Below the pieces are notes generated by a model, which saw only the letters and a program-made list of their open reading frames with translations, did no database searches and was not told where the DNA came from. A stretch of 32,226 nucleotides of DNA from RGIG1995 sp045645205 (GTDB lineage: Bacteria > Bacillota > Clostridia > Oscillospirales > CAG-272). Positions 1-7,584 of this stretch are shown in pieces (position 1 is the stretch's first letter; each line of letters starts with the position of its first letter). Made by a program: the position numbers and the translations under genes. Location: positions 1 through 32,226 of the forward strand of contig JAZRIJ010000081.1 in the NCBI GenBank assembly GCA_045645205.1. Direction: 5' to 3'.

Positions 1-48
1 CCCTTTTATTATGTATTTATATTCTTTTTATCGAAAAATATTTTTTAT

Positions 49-70
49 ATTATACCCAATCGGACATAAT
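49..70. repeat. Imperfect 22-bp palindrome, left copy
   Basis: The arms are ATTATACCC and GGACATAAT around a 4-base spacer. Read on the opposite strand it matches 20 of 22 bases of the perfect palindrome at 15839-15860. It lies just past the 3' end of the pseudogene at 76. It could be a second operator for the same repressor or one end of a large element; nothing outside the 24-bp core matches. Confidence 0.5.
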
Positions 71-75
71 ATATT

Positions 76-490
76 TTAAGGTGTTGCGTTCTTTTTTTGA
101 TTAAAGTCTTCTTTCTGGGCGCGTTTGGCGTTCTCTAAGTCTTCTTTTTTTCGTTGCTCGTGCATCGCTGTGTATTGTTTATATGTTGTTTGCAAGCTTT
201 GCCTTTTCGCTGAAACCATACACGCAAGGAAATATTCTGTTCGCTTATAGCCAAGTTCTTTTATGTTTTCGATTAACATATCGTACTCTTGGTTATTGTT
301 TTGTGGCATGTTGATCCCGCTAAGCATGTCCGAAGGCATTAGTTCATCAGGGATAATAATTATCGGTTTTTCTTTCTCGATTTCTTTGCTATCAACACCC
401 AGTTTTCTCGTACCTCCGCAGAGGTCAATTCGATTTCTTCTTTTTTCCGTTCAAGGTGAAGAAAGCCTTGATTCTTTAAATAATATTCAT
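76..490 (-). pseudogene. Frameshifted small hypothetical gene
   Basis: An AGGAGG site at 497-502 precedes an ATG at 490-488, but that frame stops after four codons. A -1 shift just after the ATG opens a frame reading EYYLKNQGFLHLERKKEEIE and on to about position 405. A second -1 shift there (EVR to RKLGVDSKEIEKEKP) joins the frame that runs to the stop at 76. The restored protein would be about 135 residues, charged and helical near its C-terminus, with no family I recognise. Only the last 87 codons (76-339) form an uninterrupted ORF with an ATG. The upstream 61-residue gene stops inside the ribosome binding site, so this was the last gene of the leftward operon. Two single-base losses point to decay, or less likely to sequencing error. 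Confidence 0.5.
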
Positions 491-500
491 TTTTATCCTC

Positions 501-686
501 CTAAATATATATTGAATACAGATAGATTTGCATTCCGAACGGCGTATACACCTCTTTCGAGCCGTTACGAATACAAAAAGCTCCCGGAACAAACCGGGAG
601 ACTTGCAACGAGAGTTGAACCAAACGGTATCCAAAACTCAATGCTAAGGCAGTTGATGTAAAAACTTGGACTATCCTCTTGCTCAT
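501..686 (-). CDS. Small hydrophobic hypothetical protein, 61 aa
   Basis: It starts 18 bases downstream of the 586-residue zinc-ribbon gene, and its stop codon overlaps the AGGAGG of the next gene, the spacing expected of a translationally coupled operon member. An AGGAG precedes the ATG, but only two bases separate them, which is tight. The protein has a short hydrophobic stretch near residues 5-20 after MSKR, so it may be membrane-associated or carry an uncleaved signal. I recognise no family. The case for coding rests on position rather than on any motif. Confidence 0.4.
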   Translation of the reverse strand: MSKRIVQVFTSTALALSFGYRLVQLSLQVSRFVPGAFCIRNGSKEVYTPFGMQIYLYSIYI

Positions 687-704
687 TTCTCCTAATTGCC
701 TATT

Positions 705-2465
705 TTAATTATTGCAAGTATGACAAGTGGATTGAGGAACAATTACACCGCAATTTGCACAAGTGTGGTCTCCCCCTGTCCAATAACGAAGACATGTACC
801 ATTTGAGCCGTCTCCACCCTTCTTACCGCAATGCGTACAATGTCCATCATATTCATTAGAATCAGGTTTCCAATTAGGCATATGAGACTCATCAACAGTG
901 TTAATCCTGCCGGGAAGCGCCTCATAAGTGGCGCCAACTTGTATTTCGGTGCCGGTCGTGCCATCTGGATAGGTGTATATAATGGAAGAAACACCGTCCC
1001 AAGATATACCGGTCGTAAGATCTGCCATTTGTGTCACTACAGGAGTAGGCTCCGAAGGTGTAGTAACAACAGGTTCGGTTGCAACAGGCGCGGGAGGCTC
1101 GGTTACTACGGGAGCCGGAGGGTTGGTTTCAACATGAGAAGACAGTTCAGTTTCTATTATTTTTTGGGGCAAAGGCTCAACATCAATATCGTCGAGCTTT
1201 TCAACGATATAATCCTCCTCATACTCACATAAACAAGCATCCACTTTGGTTCTTGTGTAATAAGATTTGTCCTCGAATACGGGGTGAATATTTAAAACCG
1301 CCTCTTCGAGCGTGTCTTCCCAACCTTCTTTTCTTCCCATATCTATATCAAACTCATATTCTGTACCGCGAATAACCATTTTATATGTTCCGTCCGGATT
1401 TAAAATCATTTGTCCGCTTGCGCTGCTAAAGGAAACACCGCAATAAACCTTTTTTTCACTATCATCCTCACGTAAATCAGTTAGATCCAACGAATAAAAC
1501 ACAACAAGCTCTGTTTTTGGGCGGTCGGACGTATAATAGTCATGTCTATTTTCGTTATCGTAAAAATAAGTGCATTCGTATTTAATGTTGCTATAATCGT
1601 ATTTGTAAGATTCTTTTTCTTCGGTCTTTAAAAGAACGTTATAAGCCACTTGTTTTACTTGTTCAATAAAATCTTTAGTAAGATCACTCGCTGAAATGGA
1701 TTTCCCCAATCCGGAAACAGTAAACGTCTTTGTGGTTTGTGCAACTCCCTTATTATATTGTTGAATCAGATCATCATCAACTTGAGCAACAATCGAAATA
1801 ACGTCCCCATTAGATAAATTAAAACTTGAGCCTACTCCGGTGTCTTTGTCTATGCGAAAATCAACCTTTGAAATGAAAGGATCCGATGATGTGTTGTTGA
1901 TTCTAACGGTTCCATCACCATCGATACCACTAAACACCAACTCAACATCTTTAAACACATCCACTAACTCTATTTCGGTCAAACCTTCTACGGTAAATTC
2001 TTTCGTAACACTTTTAATTTTATTTTGAGCCGTACCTGTAATAGAAAAAGTTACAGTAACCACATCCCCATTTGAAAGACCCTCGGAAGGTTTGAAAGTA
2101 TAGGAGATTCCTTCTGCATACATATCATATTTATCGGACCATTCTATTAACCCTTCAAAAGAGTCAGGCTCTTCTCCTATAATATCGCAAATCAGCGAAT
2201 CTTCATCAAAATCAACAATTACAGTACCATTAGAGCTATATCCTTCAAAGGAAACATCGGTATACAAAAAAGGATCAATTTTTACTGAAGCCGTACCGAT
2301 AGCGATTATCACAACAGTGATTATGGCTATTAATATTATGCCGATACTGCCAAAAAGAACTTTTTTCTTTGTTTCCGACTTTTCTTTTCGGTTTGCTACA
2401 GCACCTTCACAGGTGCATTTTTCATTATCCGCCAATTCTTTGCGGCAAAATTCACAATATTTCAT
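705..2465 (-). CDS. Zinc-ribbon membrane protein with repeated extracellular domains
   Basis: From the ATG at 2465 (AGGAG ten bases upstream; an earlier in-frame start would overlap the ATPase gene), the protein has 586 residues. It opens with a zinc-ribbon motif, KYCEFCRKEL followed by CTC, then a basic linker and one membrane helix (about residues 36-61). The long outer part holds two similar beta-rich units, each ending in LSNGDV...FTVxGL (about 65-155 and 155-250), then a mixed domain, a Pro/Thr/Val-rich linker with a PPAPVVTE-like repeat, and a C-terminal Cys-rich module (CTHC, CANC, CHTC). The topology suggests a cytoplasmic zinc ribbon with a large surface part. The 329-residue protein at 6484 has the same type of N-terminal ribbon, so the two probably work together. 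The function is unknown. Confidence 0.8.
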   Translation of the reverse strand: MKYCEFCRKELADNEKCTCEGAVANRKEKSETKKKVLFGSIGIILIAIITVVIIAIGTASVKIDPFLYTDVSFEGYSSNGTVIVDFDEDSLICDIIGEEPDSFEGLIEWSDKYDMYAEGISYTFKPSEGLSNGDVVTVTFSITGTAQNKIKSVTKEFTVEGLTEIELVDVFKDVELVFSGIDGDGTVRINNTSSDPFISKVDFRIDKDTGVGSSFNLSNGDVISIVAQVDDDLIQQYNKGVAQTTKTFTVSGLGKSISASDLTKDFIEQVKQVAYNVLLKTEEKESYKYDYSNIKYECTYFYDNENRHDYYTSDRPKTELVVFYSLDLTDLREDDSEKKVYCGVSFSSASGQMILNPDGTYKMVIRGTEYEFDIDMGRKEGWEDTLEEAVLNIHPVFEDKSYYTRTKVDACLCEYEEDYIVEKLDDIDVEPLPQKIIETELSSHVETNPPAPVVTEPPAPVATEPVVTTPSEPTPVVTQMADLTTGISWDGVSSIIYTYPDGTTGTEIQVGATYEALPGRINTVDESHMPNWKPDSNEYDGHCTHCGKKGGDGSNGTCLRYWTGGDHTCANCGVIVPQSTCHTCNN

Positions 2466-2469
2466 CTCT

Positions 2470-3786
2470 TCATTTCTCCTGATATCTGTCAAACTTAAAT
2501 TTAAAAGGCTCACAGCCGGGTAAACCTACAATAGCCTCGCCTATATTCAACCTCGTTACATCCCAATCTTCCACCACGTAGGCTTCGCGCTGGGCCTCTA
2601 CAAGCCCGTTTCTCTGAATCTTGGGCAGATATGACTCCAGCTTCTGATTCTTGCCGTAAAGGCCTTGTATATACTCTCTGGACTTGGCATCGTTCACGCG
2701 AAAGGCTATGTTTGTAAGAAAACCGGACATTATGCTGCGGGCTCTTTCTTCACCATAATTCTCGTAGATCTGTTCCACATTCTGAACGCCAATCATAAAC
2801 TTAATGCCGAGGCTTCGGCCAAAGTTTACCGCATCATCAATATGAGTCAAATGGGGCAACAGCTTAAATTCATCGGTTATGAAATATGCGTTTCCTTCGC
2901 TTCTGTTGCGTCCTAATGCTTCTTTAATGGCAAGGTCGAACACAAGGCTGTAAATCGGAGAAAGCATTCTTCCAATGCCTAAATCATACTCTATAAAGAT
3001 TTTACGGCCACCTTTGTTTCTGATAAGAGAACGAAGGCCCAAGTTACCGTGTTTTGCAAAGTTTCCGATAAACACCTCGCGGATAACCTGCTGAAGCTCG
3101 GATAAAACGCCCTGCGTTTGTGGCGAATCATCTACAGAAATATAGCTCGTCATTGCTCTGAATTCATTATGGCTATTTAAGATGGCGCGCAAGTCCTGTA
3201 TCGTTGTACCATTTATAAGAGATACCAAATTTTTATTAGTACACTTGTCTTTCGGTAAGCTTCTGACCATGTGTACCATTAAAGCCAAAAAGATATCACG
3301 TGCGGCATTTGGGAAAAAGATCTGATTTGTTTTCTCGCATGCATCGGCAAAGATGGACTTTGCTATTTCAATCACATTTTCCAACAAATGCTCATCTTGC
3401 GTGAGCTCTTTGAAAATATTCCAATAATCAACGCCGTTGCTCCCCGTCGCCGTCTCATCGTTGCTGATAACAATATCTCCAGCCGAATAGAATTCTCTAT
3501 AAAAATCTCCTTTAGTATCAAAAATCACCATAATATCAGAAGAAGACATTTTAGAATTGATTTGAGAGATCAACTGATAGAAGGTATTGGTTTTACCGGT
3601 ACCGATTCCGCCAAGAAGTAAAACATGCTTTGAAAGAATAGATTCATCAAGAGGTATTTGAGATTGAAGATTATTTGAAGTACCCTGCAAATAACAAATC
3701 GAATTATTTGTTGGGGGGATAACGGGAGTATCGTGCAATTTATCTCCAAAAAGCACGGTAAAATCCTGTTTGCGGTTTGTATCCAT
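2470..3786 (-). CDS. VirD4/TraG-like P-loop ATPase without membrane anchor
   Basis: Members of this family are hexameric motor ATPases that feed DNA or protein to type IV secretion channels. Visible motifs are a Walker A GGIGTGKT (about residues 59-66), IFDTKGDF soon after, a Walker B strand YFITDEF (about 301-307), and the family-typical NFGRSLGIKFMIGVQN segment with an RxNDAKSREYI stretch beyond it. At about 438 residues it resembles the soluble motor region of TraD/VirD4; the usual two N-terminal membrane helices are absent. They could be supplied by the 311-residue four-helix protein encoded just upstream. No relaxase, VirB4, VirB6 or peptidoglycan hydrolase gene is in the window, so a role in ordinary conjugation is not supported here. 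The ATG at 3786 has better spacing from AAGGA than the ATG at 3792. Confidence 0.85.
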   Translation of the reverse strand: MDTNRKQDFTVLFGDKLHDTPVIPPTNNSICYLQGTSNNLQSQIPLDESILSKHVLLLGGIGTGKTNTFYQLISQINSKMSSSDIMVIFDTKGDFYREFYSAGDIVISNDETATGSNGVDYWNIFKELTQDEHLLENVIEIAKSIFADACEKTNQIFFPNAARDIFLALMVHMVRSLPKDKCTNKNLVSLINGTTIQDLRAILNSHNEFRAMTSYISVDDSPQTQGVLSELQQVIREVFIGNFAKHGNLGLRSLIRNKGGRKIFIEYDLGIGRMLSPIYSLVFDLAIKEALGRNRSEGNAYFITDEFKLLPHLTHIDDAVNFGRSLGIKFMIGVQNVEQIYENYGEERARSIMSGFLTNIAFRVNDAKSREYIQGLYGKNQKLESYLPKIQRNGLVEAQREAYVVEDWDVTRLNIGEAIVGLPGCEPFKFKFDRYQEK

Positions 3787-3797
3787 ACTCATATTCC

Positions 3798-4733
3798 TTA
3801 TTTATAAAGCATTTTTATTTCGGGCACACACAGTATGAGTGAATTTAATAAATCATTGTGTTCTTCCGTCAAACGCTCGTAACGTTTTTCTAACACGTCC
3901 AATTTTTCAATGACGATCCCTTCTTTTTCTGCATCTTTTTTACTAAAAGATTTTAGGTTGTATTCCTTTGATTTAGGGACAGCATAAGGATCCGGCGGAT
4001 CGTATCTTGGTGGAAAATAAAAGCCGTCTCGAGGAGTTATCCATGCAATAACAATTGCAATCACTACTACCACACACAGAAAAACAATCAAAAGATATAA
4101 CGCTATCAGACATAAAACAATTGAAACAGCTAATCCTGCCACACCTAACGCTGCACGAATCCAAATCCATTCACGTGTCATTTGTTCTGCAAGTTTTGAA
4201 ATTCGAAGGTCGCCTTTTATTTTCGTCAGTTCCAGTAAGTTCTCTTTATACTTTCGTAACAGTGTTTTATATTTGATCTTATTTTTATTTGCCAAATACA
4301 TTTCCTTAGTAACCTTCGGTGCCTCTTCCGGCGCATTTTGATCAACAAGTAAGTTTTCAAGTACCCACAACTCGTTTTCTTTTTCAACAATCTTACTATG
4401 ATTTTTAAGTGCTAAAGATCGCAGAAACCACAATATAGGCTTAAATAAGAAAAATATTATCCCGGATACAAGCGTTGATCCGGCGATAGCTATAATAATG
4501 TTAAGAATAACCATATACCATATTTTATGTAAGACAATCCCATATATAATTGCAGAAATGCCGGAAACAATAAGCAATATATTTGCACTCTTGCCGAGGA
4601 TATCGCTTAACTTGAGAAACTTTTTCCAATTTGGAATCATATCTTGAATTTCTTGATTGAGTGTATGATATTTGTTGGCTATTACCGTATTTGCTTCGGG
4701 CGGATATTCCGAAAGATTTGTCATAGTATTCAT
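3798..4733 (-). CDS. Four-helix membrane protein of the VirD4-like operon
   Basis: The protein has about 311 residues from the ATG at 4733, which follows GAGGG by five bases; the longer frame from a GTG at 4745 lacks a good site. Two hydrophobic helices lie near residues 45-105 and two more near 190-235. A charged, probably coiled region sits between the pairs, and a second lies at the C-terminus (EKLDVLEKRYERLTEEHNDL). A Pro/Tyr-rich segment (PPRYDPPDPYAVP) follows the last helix. It begins 13 bases after the lipoprotein gene stops and ends a few bases before the ATPase gene. I recognise no family. It is the natural candidate for a membrane platform for the unanchored ATPase, which is inference from position. 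Confidence 0.75.
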   Translation of the reverse strand: MNTMTNLSEYPPEANTVIANKYHTLNQEIQDMIPNWKKFLKLSDILGKSANILLIVSGISAIIYGIVLHKIWYMVILNIIIAIAGSTLVSGIIFFLFKPILWFLRSLALKNHSKIVEKENELWVLENLLVDQNAPEEAPKVTKEMYLANKNKIKYKTLLRKYKENLLELTKIKGDLRISKLAEQMTREWIWIRAALGVAGLAVSIVLCLIALYLLIVFLCVVVVIAIVIAWITPRDGFYFPPRYDPPDPYAVPKSKEYNLKSFSKKDAEKEGIVIEKLDVLEKRYERLTEEHNDLLNSLILCVPEIKMLYK

Positions 4734-4745
4734 GTAATCCCTCAC

Positions 4746-4928
4746 TCATTCAAACATATTGCCTATTTCAGCAGAACAATCATCACAAATATTAACTTCT
4801 TCATCATATAGGATGGTTGTTTTGCACGATTTTTCTTTTCCGCAGAAATCACACTCACTCTTGGGGTTACAACTCGAAAATGCAACCAATATTGCTAATA
4901 CAGTAAAAATAAATCTTGTTTTCCTCAT
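4746..4928 (-). CDS. Small Cys-rich lipoprotein
   Basis: The protein has 60 residues with a lipoprotein signal: MRKTR, a hydrophobic stretch, then a lipobox VAFSSC with the lipidated Cys near residue 20. The mature part contains CDFC and CDDC about 20 residues apart, spaced like a small treble-clef or rubredoxin-like metal knuckle, unusual for an exported peptide this short. AAGGAG precedes the ATG at good distance. It sits between the 354-residue protein and the four-helix membrane protein in the same operon. It is probably anchored outside the membrane. Paired Cys residues recur through this operon; whether they bind metal or form disulfides cannot be seen. Confidence 0.7.
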   Translation of the reverse strand: MRKTRFIFTVLAILVAFSSCNPKSECDFCGKEKSCKTTILYDEEVNICDDCSAEIGNMFE

Positions 4929-4949
4929 AATGTTTTCTCCTTTTCTTTA

Positions 4950-6014
4950 TTAAGCTATACCGCCTGATACAGCTGTACTGACAGACGATGTAGATTCTAC
5001 TGCGGATGTCGCAGTTCCTTGAAGTCCTAAATCTTTGTTTAAATCTATATCACGTTCATTAGGTGCATTGGCTCCACCACCACCTACATAAGCAACATTT
5101 TGGGAGTTAACAGATGAAACATTGTTATTAAAAACTCTTTTGACTGGCGTGGCATGTCCTGTATCACAATCAAGGTTTAGAACACTATCTTTTGAATATC
5201 CATTATTACGCGCTTCTGGCGAAGGATGTGGAGTGTTGTTTTTCACGCAATCCGATGAACGCGTATTAACATCGCGCATCATATCTTTATAATCGACTTG
5301 GCTTACACAACCATTTTCAGCGGACCGCCCTGTTTGATAATATGATTCAATAGTTTTGTTCGGATGGTTTAAAGTTTCTTTGTTTAATATACTATGGTCG
5401 GTAAAACTTTTATTAGGATTATATTTTAACGAACTATTATCAATCATTTCATTGATATGTGGATTAAATCCTTGATTTCCCCCGCCTGAACCAAATTGAT
5501 TATTTGCCTCGCATTTTGCAATTGCGGCATTAAAATCCCTTGTTCCATAATTGGCTTGCAACGCATTTCTGTCTATATCAAAACAATCAATATATGGTTT
5601 GTATGTAGCCCCATCAGAAATTGGGTTTCCATCACTATTTCTTTCCTGATAAGGAGCCGTTTGTAAAGCTTCATTATATTTTCCGTTGTCAAGAACACCT
5701 TTTTCGTTTGTACAAGCATTTACAGTTGCCTCATCCGAAAAATATCCACTTAATTTATAATCTGGCGACTTTTTAGTATCGACTATTTGTTTATGCTGAT
5801 CGATTGTAGTGCTGATATAAATCTGATTATCTTGAATGCTTCCCATTCTATAAGAATCTTCACATGAGAACAAGGTGTTCGCACGCTCACTATCTATTTT
5901 ATCTTCCGGGGTATCAGGATGTGTGTTCTTAAATTCATCATGAGACTGAACAGACTGCCATTTTTTTGCATCTTCACAATAATCTTGTGAACCAGTATAT
6001 TTATAAACTCCCAT
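4950..6014 (-). CDS. Unrecognised hydrophilic 354-residue protein, possible effector
   Basis: I do not recognise a family. The protein has no signal peptide or membrane helix, is rich in Asn, Asp and Ser, and has at least eight Cys spread along it (CEDAKKW, SCEDS, DCFDID, KCEANN, GCVSQ, DCVKN, DCDTG). A Gly-rich hinge FGSGGGNQGFNP sits near the middle, a second Gly run VGGGGAN near residue 310, and the tail is a Ser/Ala/Val-rich stretch ending SGGIA. The start site is weak (AGGTAAAG). It follows the 154-residue gene by five bases. Beside a secretion-type ATPase, a soluble, Cys-rich protein with a flexible tail could be the transported substrate; that is inference only. Confidence 0.7.
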   Translation of the reverse strand: MGVYKYTGSQDYCEDAKKWQSVQSHDEFKNTHPDTPEDKIDSERANTLFSCEDSYRMGSIQDNQIYISTTIDQHKQIVDTKKSPDYKLSGYFSDEATVNACTNEKGVLDNGKYNEALQTAPYQERNSDGNPISDGATYKPYIDCFDIDRNALQANYGTRDFNAAIAKCEANNQFGSGGGNQGFNPHINEMIDNSSLKYNPNKSFTDHSILNKETLNHPNKTIESYYQTGRSAENGCVSQVDYKDMMRDVNTRSSDCVKNNTPHPSPEARNNGYSKDSVLNLDCDTGHATPVKRVFNNNVSSVNSQNVAYVGGGGANAPNERDIDLNKDLGLQGTATSAVESTSSVSTAVSGGIA

Positions 6015-6019
6015 TTGCT

Positions 6020-6481
6020 TTACCTAATGCAAAAAGTGGCTTTCAAAGCATTAAAACGCACACCATAATCGCGATCATCAAAAATTGAAGCATAATACTC
6101 TACAATGTCGAATTTATAATATATACAACGTTCATTATTAGCTGTAGGAACTACATCAACGGCAATTCCATTCAACCACATCTTACTACACGTTAAAGCA
6201 TTTCTTGCACCATCTTGTTGGTCTTTGTAGGGCATATCAACAGGAATTACAGGATTAAATATAAGACTGTCAAGAGTTCCATCTTCTTTAAAATAAGGTT
6301 CTATATACATAGAAATGCCACCAGCAACAATGGGCGTTAAGAGTGTAAAATACTTGTTTCCACGTTTGGAAATATCAATTTTAACCTTATCATTAGGCAA
6401 AGCCTCAATATCTGCCTGGGTAGTTTTTGGTGTAATAACAAAACCATCAATTTCAATAATCCCTTTTGCTAAATCAGTCAT
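6020..6481 (-). CDS. Unrecognised 154-residue protein, possible immunity or chaperone
   Basis: The ATG at 6481 lies five bases after GGAGAA and directly downstream of the stop of the 329-residue gene; the longer frame from 6499 would begin inside that gene. The protein is a compact alpha/beta sequence without signal or membrane helix: a short N-terminal strand (GIIEIDGFVITP), a KVDISKRGNKYFTLL-like strand pair, and a C-terminal YKFDIVEYYASIFDDRD helix-strand. I recognise no family. Its size, solubility and place immediately before the 354-residue protein are what an immunity protein or dedicated chaperone would show, but no motif supports either. Confidence 0.65.
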   Translation of the reverse strand: MTDLAKGIIEIDGFVITPKTTQADIEALPNDKVKIDISKRGNKYFTLLTPIVAGGISMYIEPYFKEDGTLDSLIFNPVIPVDMPYKDQQDGARNALTCSKMWLNGIAVDVVPTANNERCIYYKFDIVEYYASIFDDRDYGVRFNALKATFCIR

Positions 6482-6483
6482 AA

Positions 6484-7473
6484 TCAGTTCTCCTTCCATT
6501 TTTCTATGGCTAAGTCGCCCATTGTTTGTATATCGTCTATAATTGTGCCTATTTCTTGTATTGCCTTATCCGTGTCCTTCCAAGGAAGCACCTCTGCAAA
6601 ATCGGTATACTCAGTAGGGTTATAGACCCAACCGAATATTTTTCTACGGATCTGTATGGCATCGCTACCCGATTTTGTTTTAATACCAAATCTTAACTCG
6701 GGTACCAGGCATACTAAAACCATATTGAATAACCATATAAACAGAATAACAGTCGAAATTGTATCGGTTATATCAAACAAGCTTCTGCCAAGCATATAAT
6801 CAACCACTTTGGAGGTTAAATCAGACAGCCCGGCTGAAACACCGAGCGCAGCCGAAACCGAACACAGCTTTAACCAAAACCTCTTTTTTAACAGAAAAAA
6901 TGGGGCTGTCAACACAGCGATCAGCAAATAACCAAATATTGTTGCTACCAAAGTTGAGGCTCTGTTGAATGAATTGAACATCGAATAAAAGGGATTGGCA
7001 ATTATAAGAGTGAGGATAATTCCGAGGATAATATTCAAAAAGCTGCCCCTGGTGGTTTTCTTTATTTCCACTCCAGCAATCTCTTCAACTGCAAACTCGT
7101 GATGTAAAGTAATCTTTCCGGAAGGAGATGTGCCTGCCGCACGGAAAATCACTCGTTTGTTAGTAATTTGCAAACGTCCTTCGGCATACTTGCACATAAT
7201 CCGTGAACGAAGTTTTGCAATCTCATATTGCTTGATTGGGGTTTCAGCATCATTTTGCGCTATCATATCCGGCACAATCTTTTTGTTTCTCTCAAAAACG
7301 TTTAGCGCTTCTTGCTCCGAATCGCTGCCTATTCCCATACGCCCAAATTGTTTGGAAATAAAACGCCGTATTTTCGTCAATACTCCTGTTGCACAGCTTT
7401 TGCTTGAGGCACAGTCACATGTGCCGTCATTCTTTAGTGGTTTTCCGCATTTTGAACAATACTTTGGTTTCAT
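6484..7473 (-). CDS. Zinc-ribbon, PH/GRAM-like membrane protein
   Basis: First gene of the leftward operon; AGGAG precedes the ATG. The 329-residue protein opens with a zinc ribbon, KYCSKCGKPL followed by CDC (Cys 6, 9, 18, 20). A bacterial PH/GRAM-like domain follows at about residues 90-145 (EGRLQITNKRVIF...EIAGVEIKK), the usual signature of small lipid- or membrane-binding domains fused to helices. Four or so membrane helices fill residues 145-255, and a short soluble tail closes it. Its N-terminal ribbon resembles that of the 586-residue protein at the other end of the operon, the best internal evidence that these genes form one system. The biochemical role is unknown. Confidence 0.75.
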   Translation of the reverse strand: MKPKYCSKCGKPLKNDGTCDCASSKSCATGVLTKIRRFISKQFGRMGIGSDSEQEALNVFERNKKIVPDMIAQNDAETPIKQYEIAKLRSRIMCKYAEGRLQITNKRVIFRAAGTSPSGKITLHHEFAVEEIAGVEIKKTTRGSFLNIILGIILTLIIANPFYSMFNSFNRASTLVATIFGYLLIAVLTAPFFLLKKRFWLKLCSVSAALGVSAGLSDLTSKVVDYMLGRSLFDITDTISTVILFIWLFNMVLVCLVPELRFGIKTKSGSDAIQIRRKIFGWVYNPTEYTDFAEVLPWKDTDKAIQEIGTIIDDIQTMGDLAIEKWKEN

Positions 7474-7502
7474 ATGAATCTCCTTATAAAATCTTTATTT
7501 TT

Positions 7503-7518
7503 TTCGCAGAAGAAAATA
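7503..7518. repeat. 16-bp inverted repeat, left copy
   Basis: On the minus strand this reads TATTTTCTTCTGCGAA, identical to the plus strand at 8850-8865. The two copies bracket the recombinase gene in opposite orientation. They could be recombinase binding sites or ends of a small mobile or invertible segment. Confidence 0.65.
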
Positions 7519-7525
7519 GAAAAGT

Positions 7526-7554
7526 AAAAAGCGGAGAAAACAATGTTCCTCCGC
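7526..7554 (-). terminator. Terminator after integrase gene
   Basis: On the minus strand GCGGAG and CTCCGC form a six-base stem around a 12-base loop, followed directly by TTTTT. It lies about 30 bases past the integrase stop and separates that gene from the zinc-ribbon operon. Confidence 0.75.
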
Positions 7555-7584
7555 CTGTTTTGTGAAAGTTTTTATTACCACTTT

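Noticed and set aside
263..1375. Plus-strand ORFs at 263-661, 831-1232 and 1079-1375
   Set aside because: The latter two are antisense to the zinc-ribbon surface protein and the first overlaps the operon end on the other strand; none has a start site or a protein-like composition.
2470..3786. Conjugative transfer module of an ICE
   Set aside because: The VirD4-like ATPase is the only transfer-type gene seen; no relaxase, VirB4, VirB6 or lytic enzyme is in the window.
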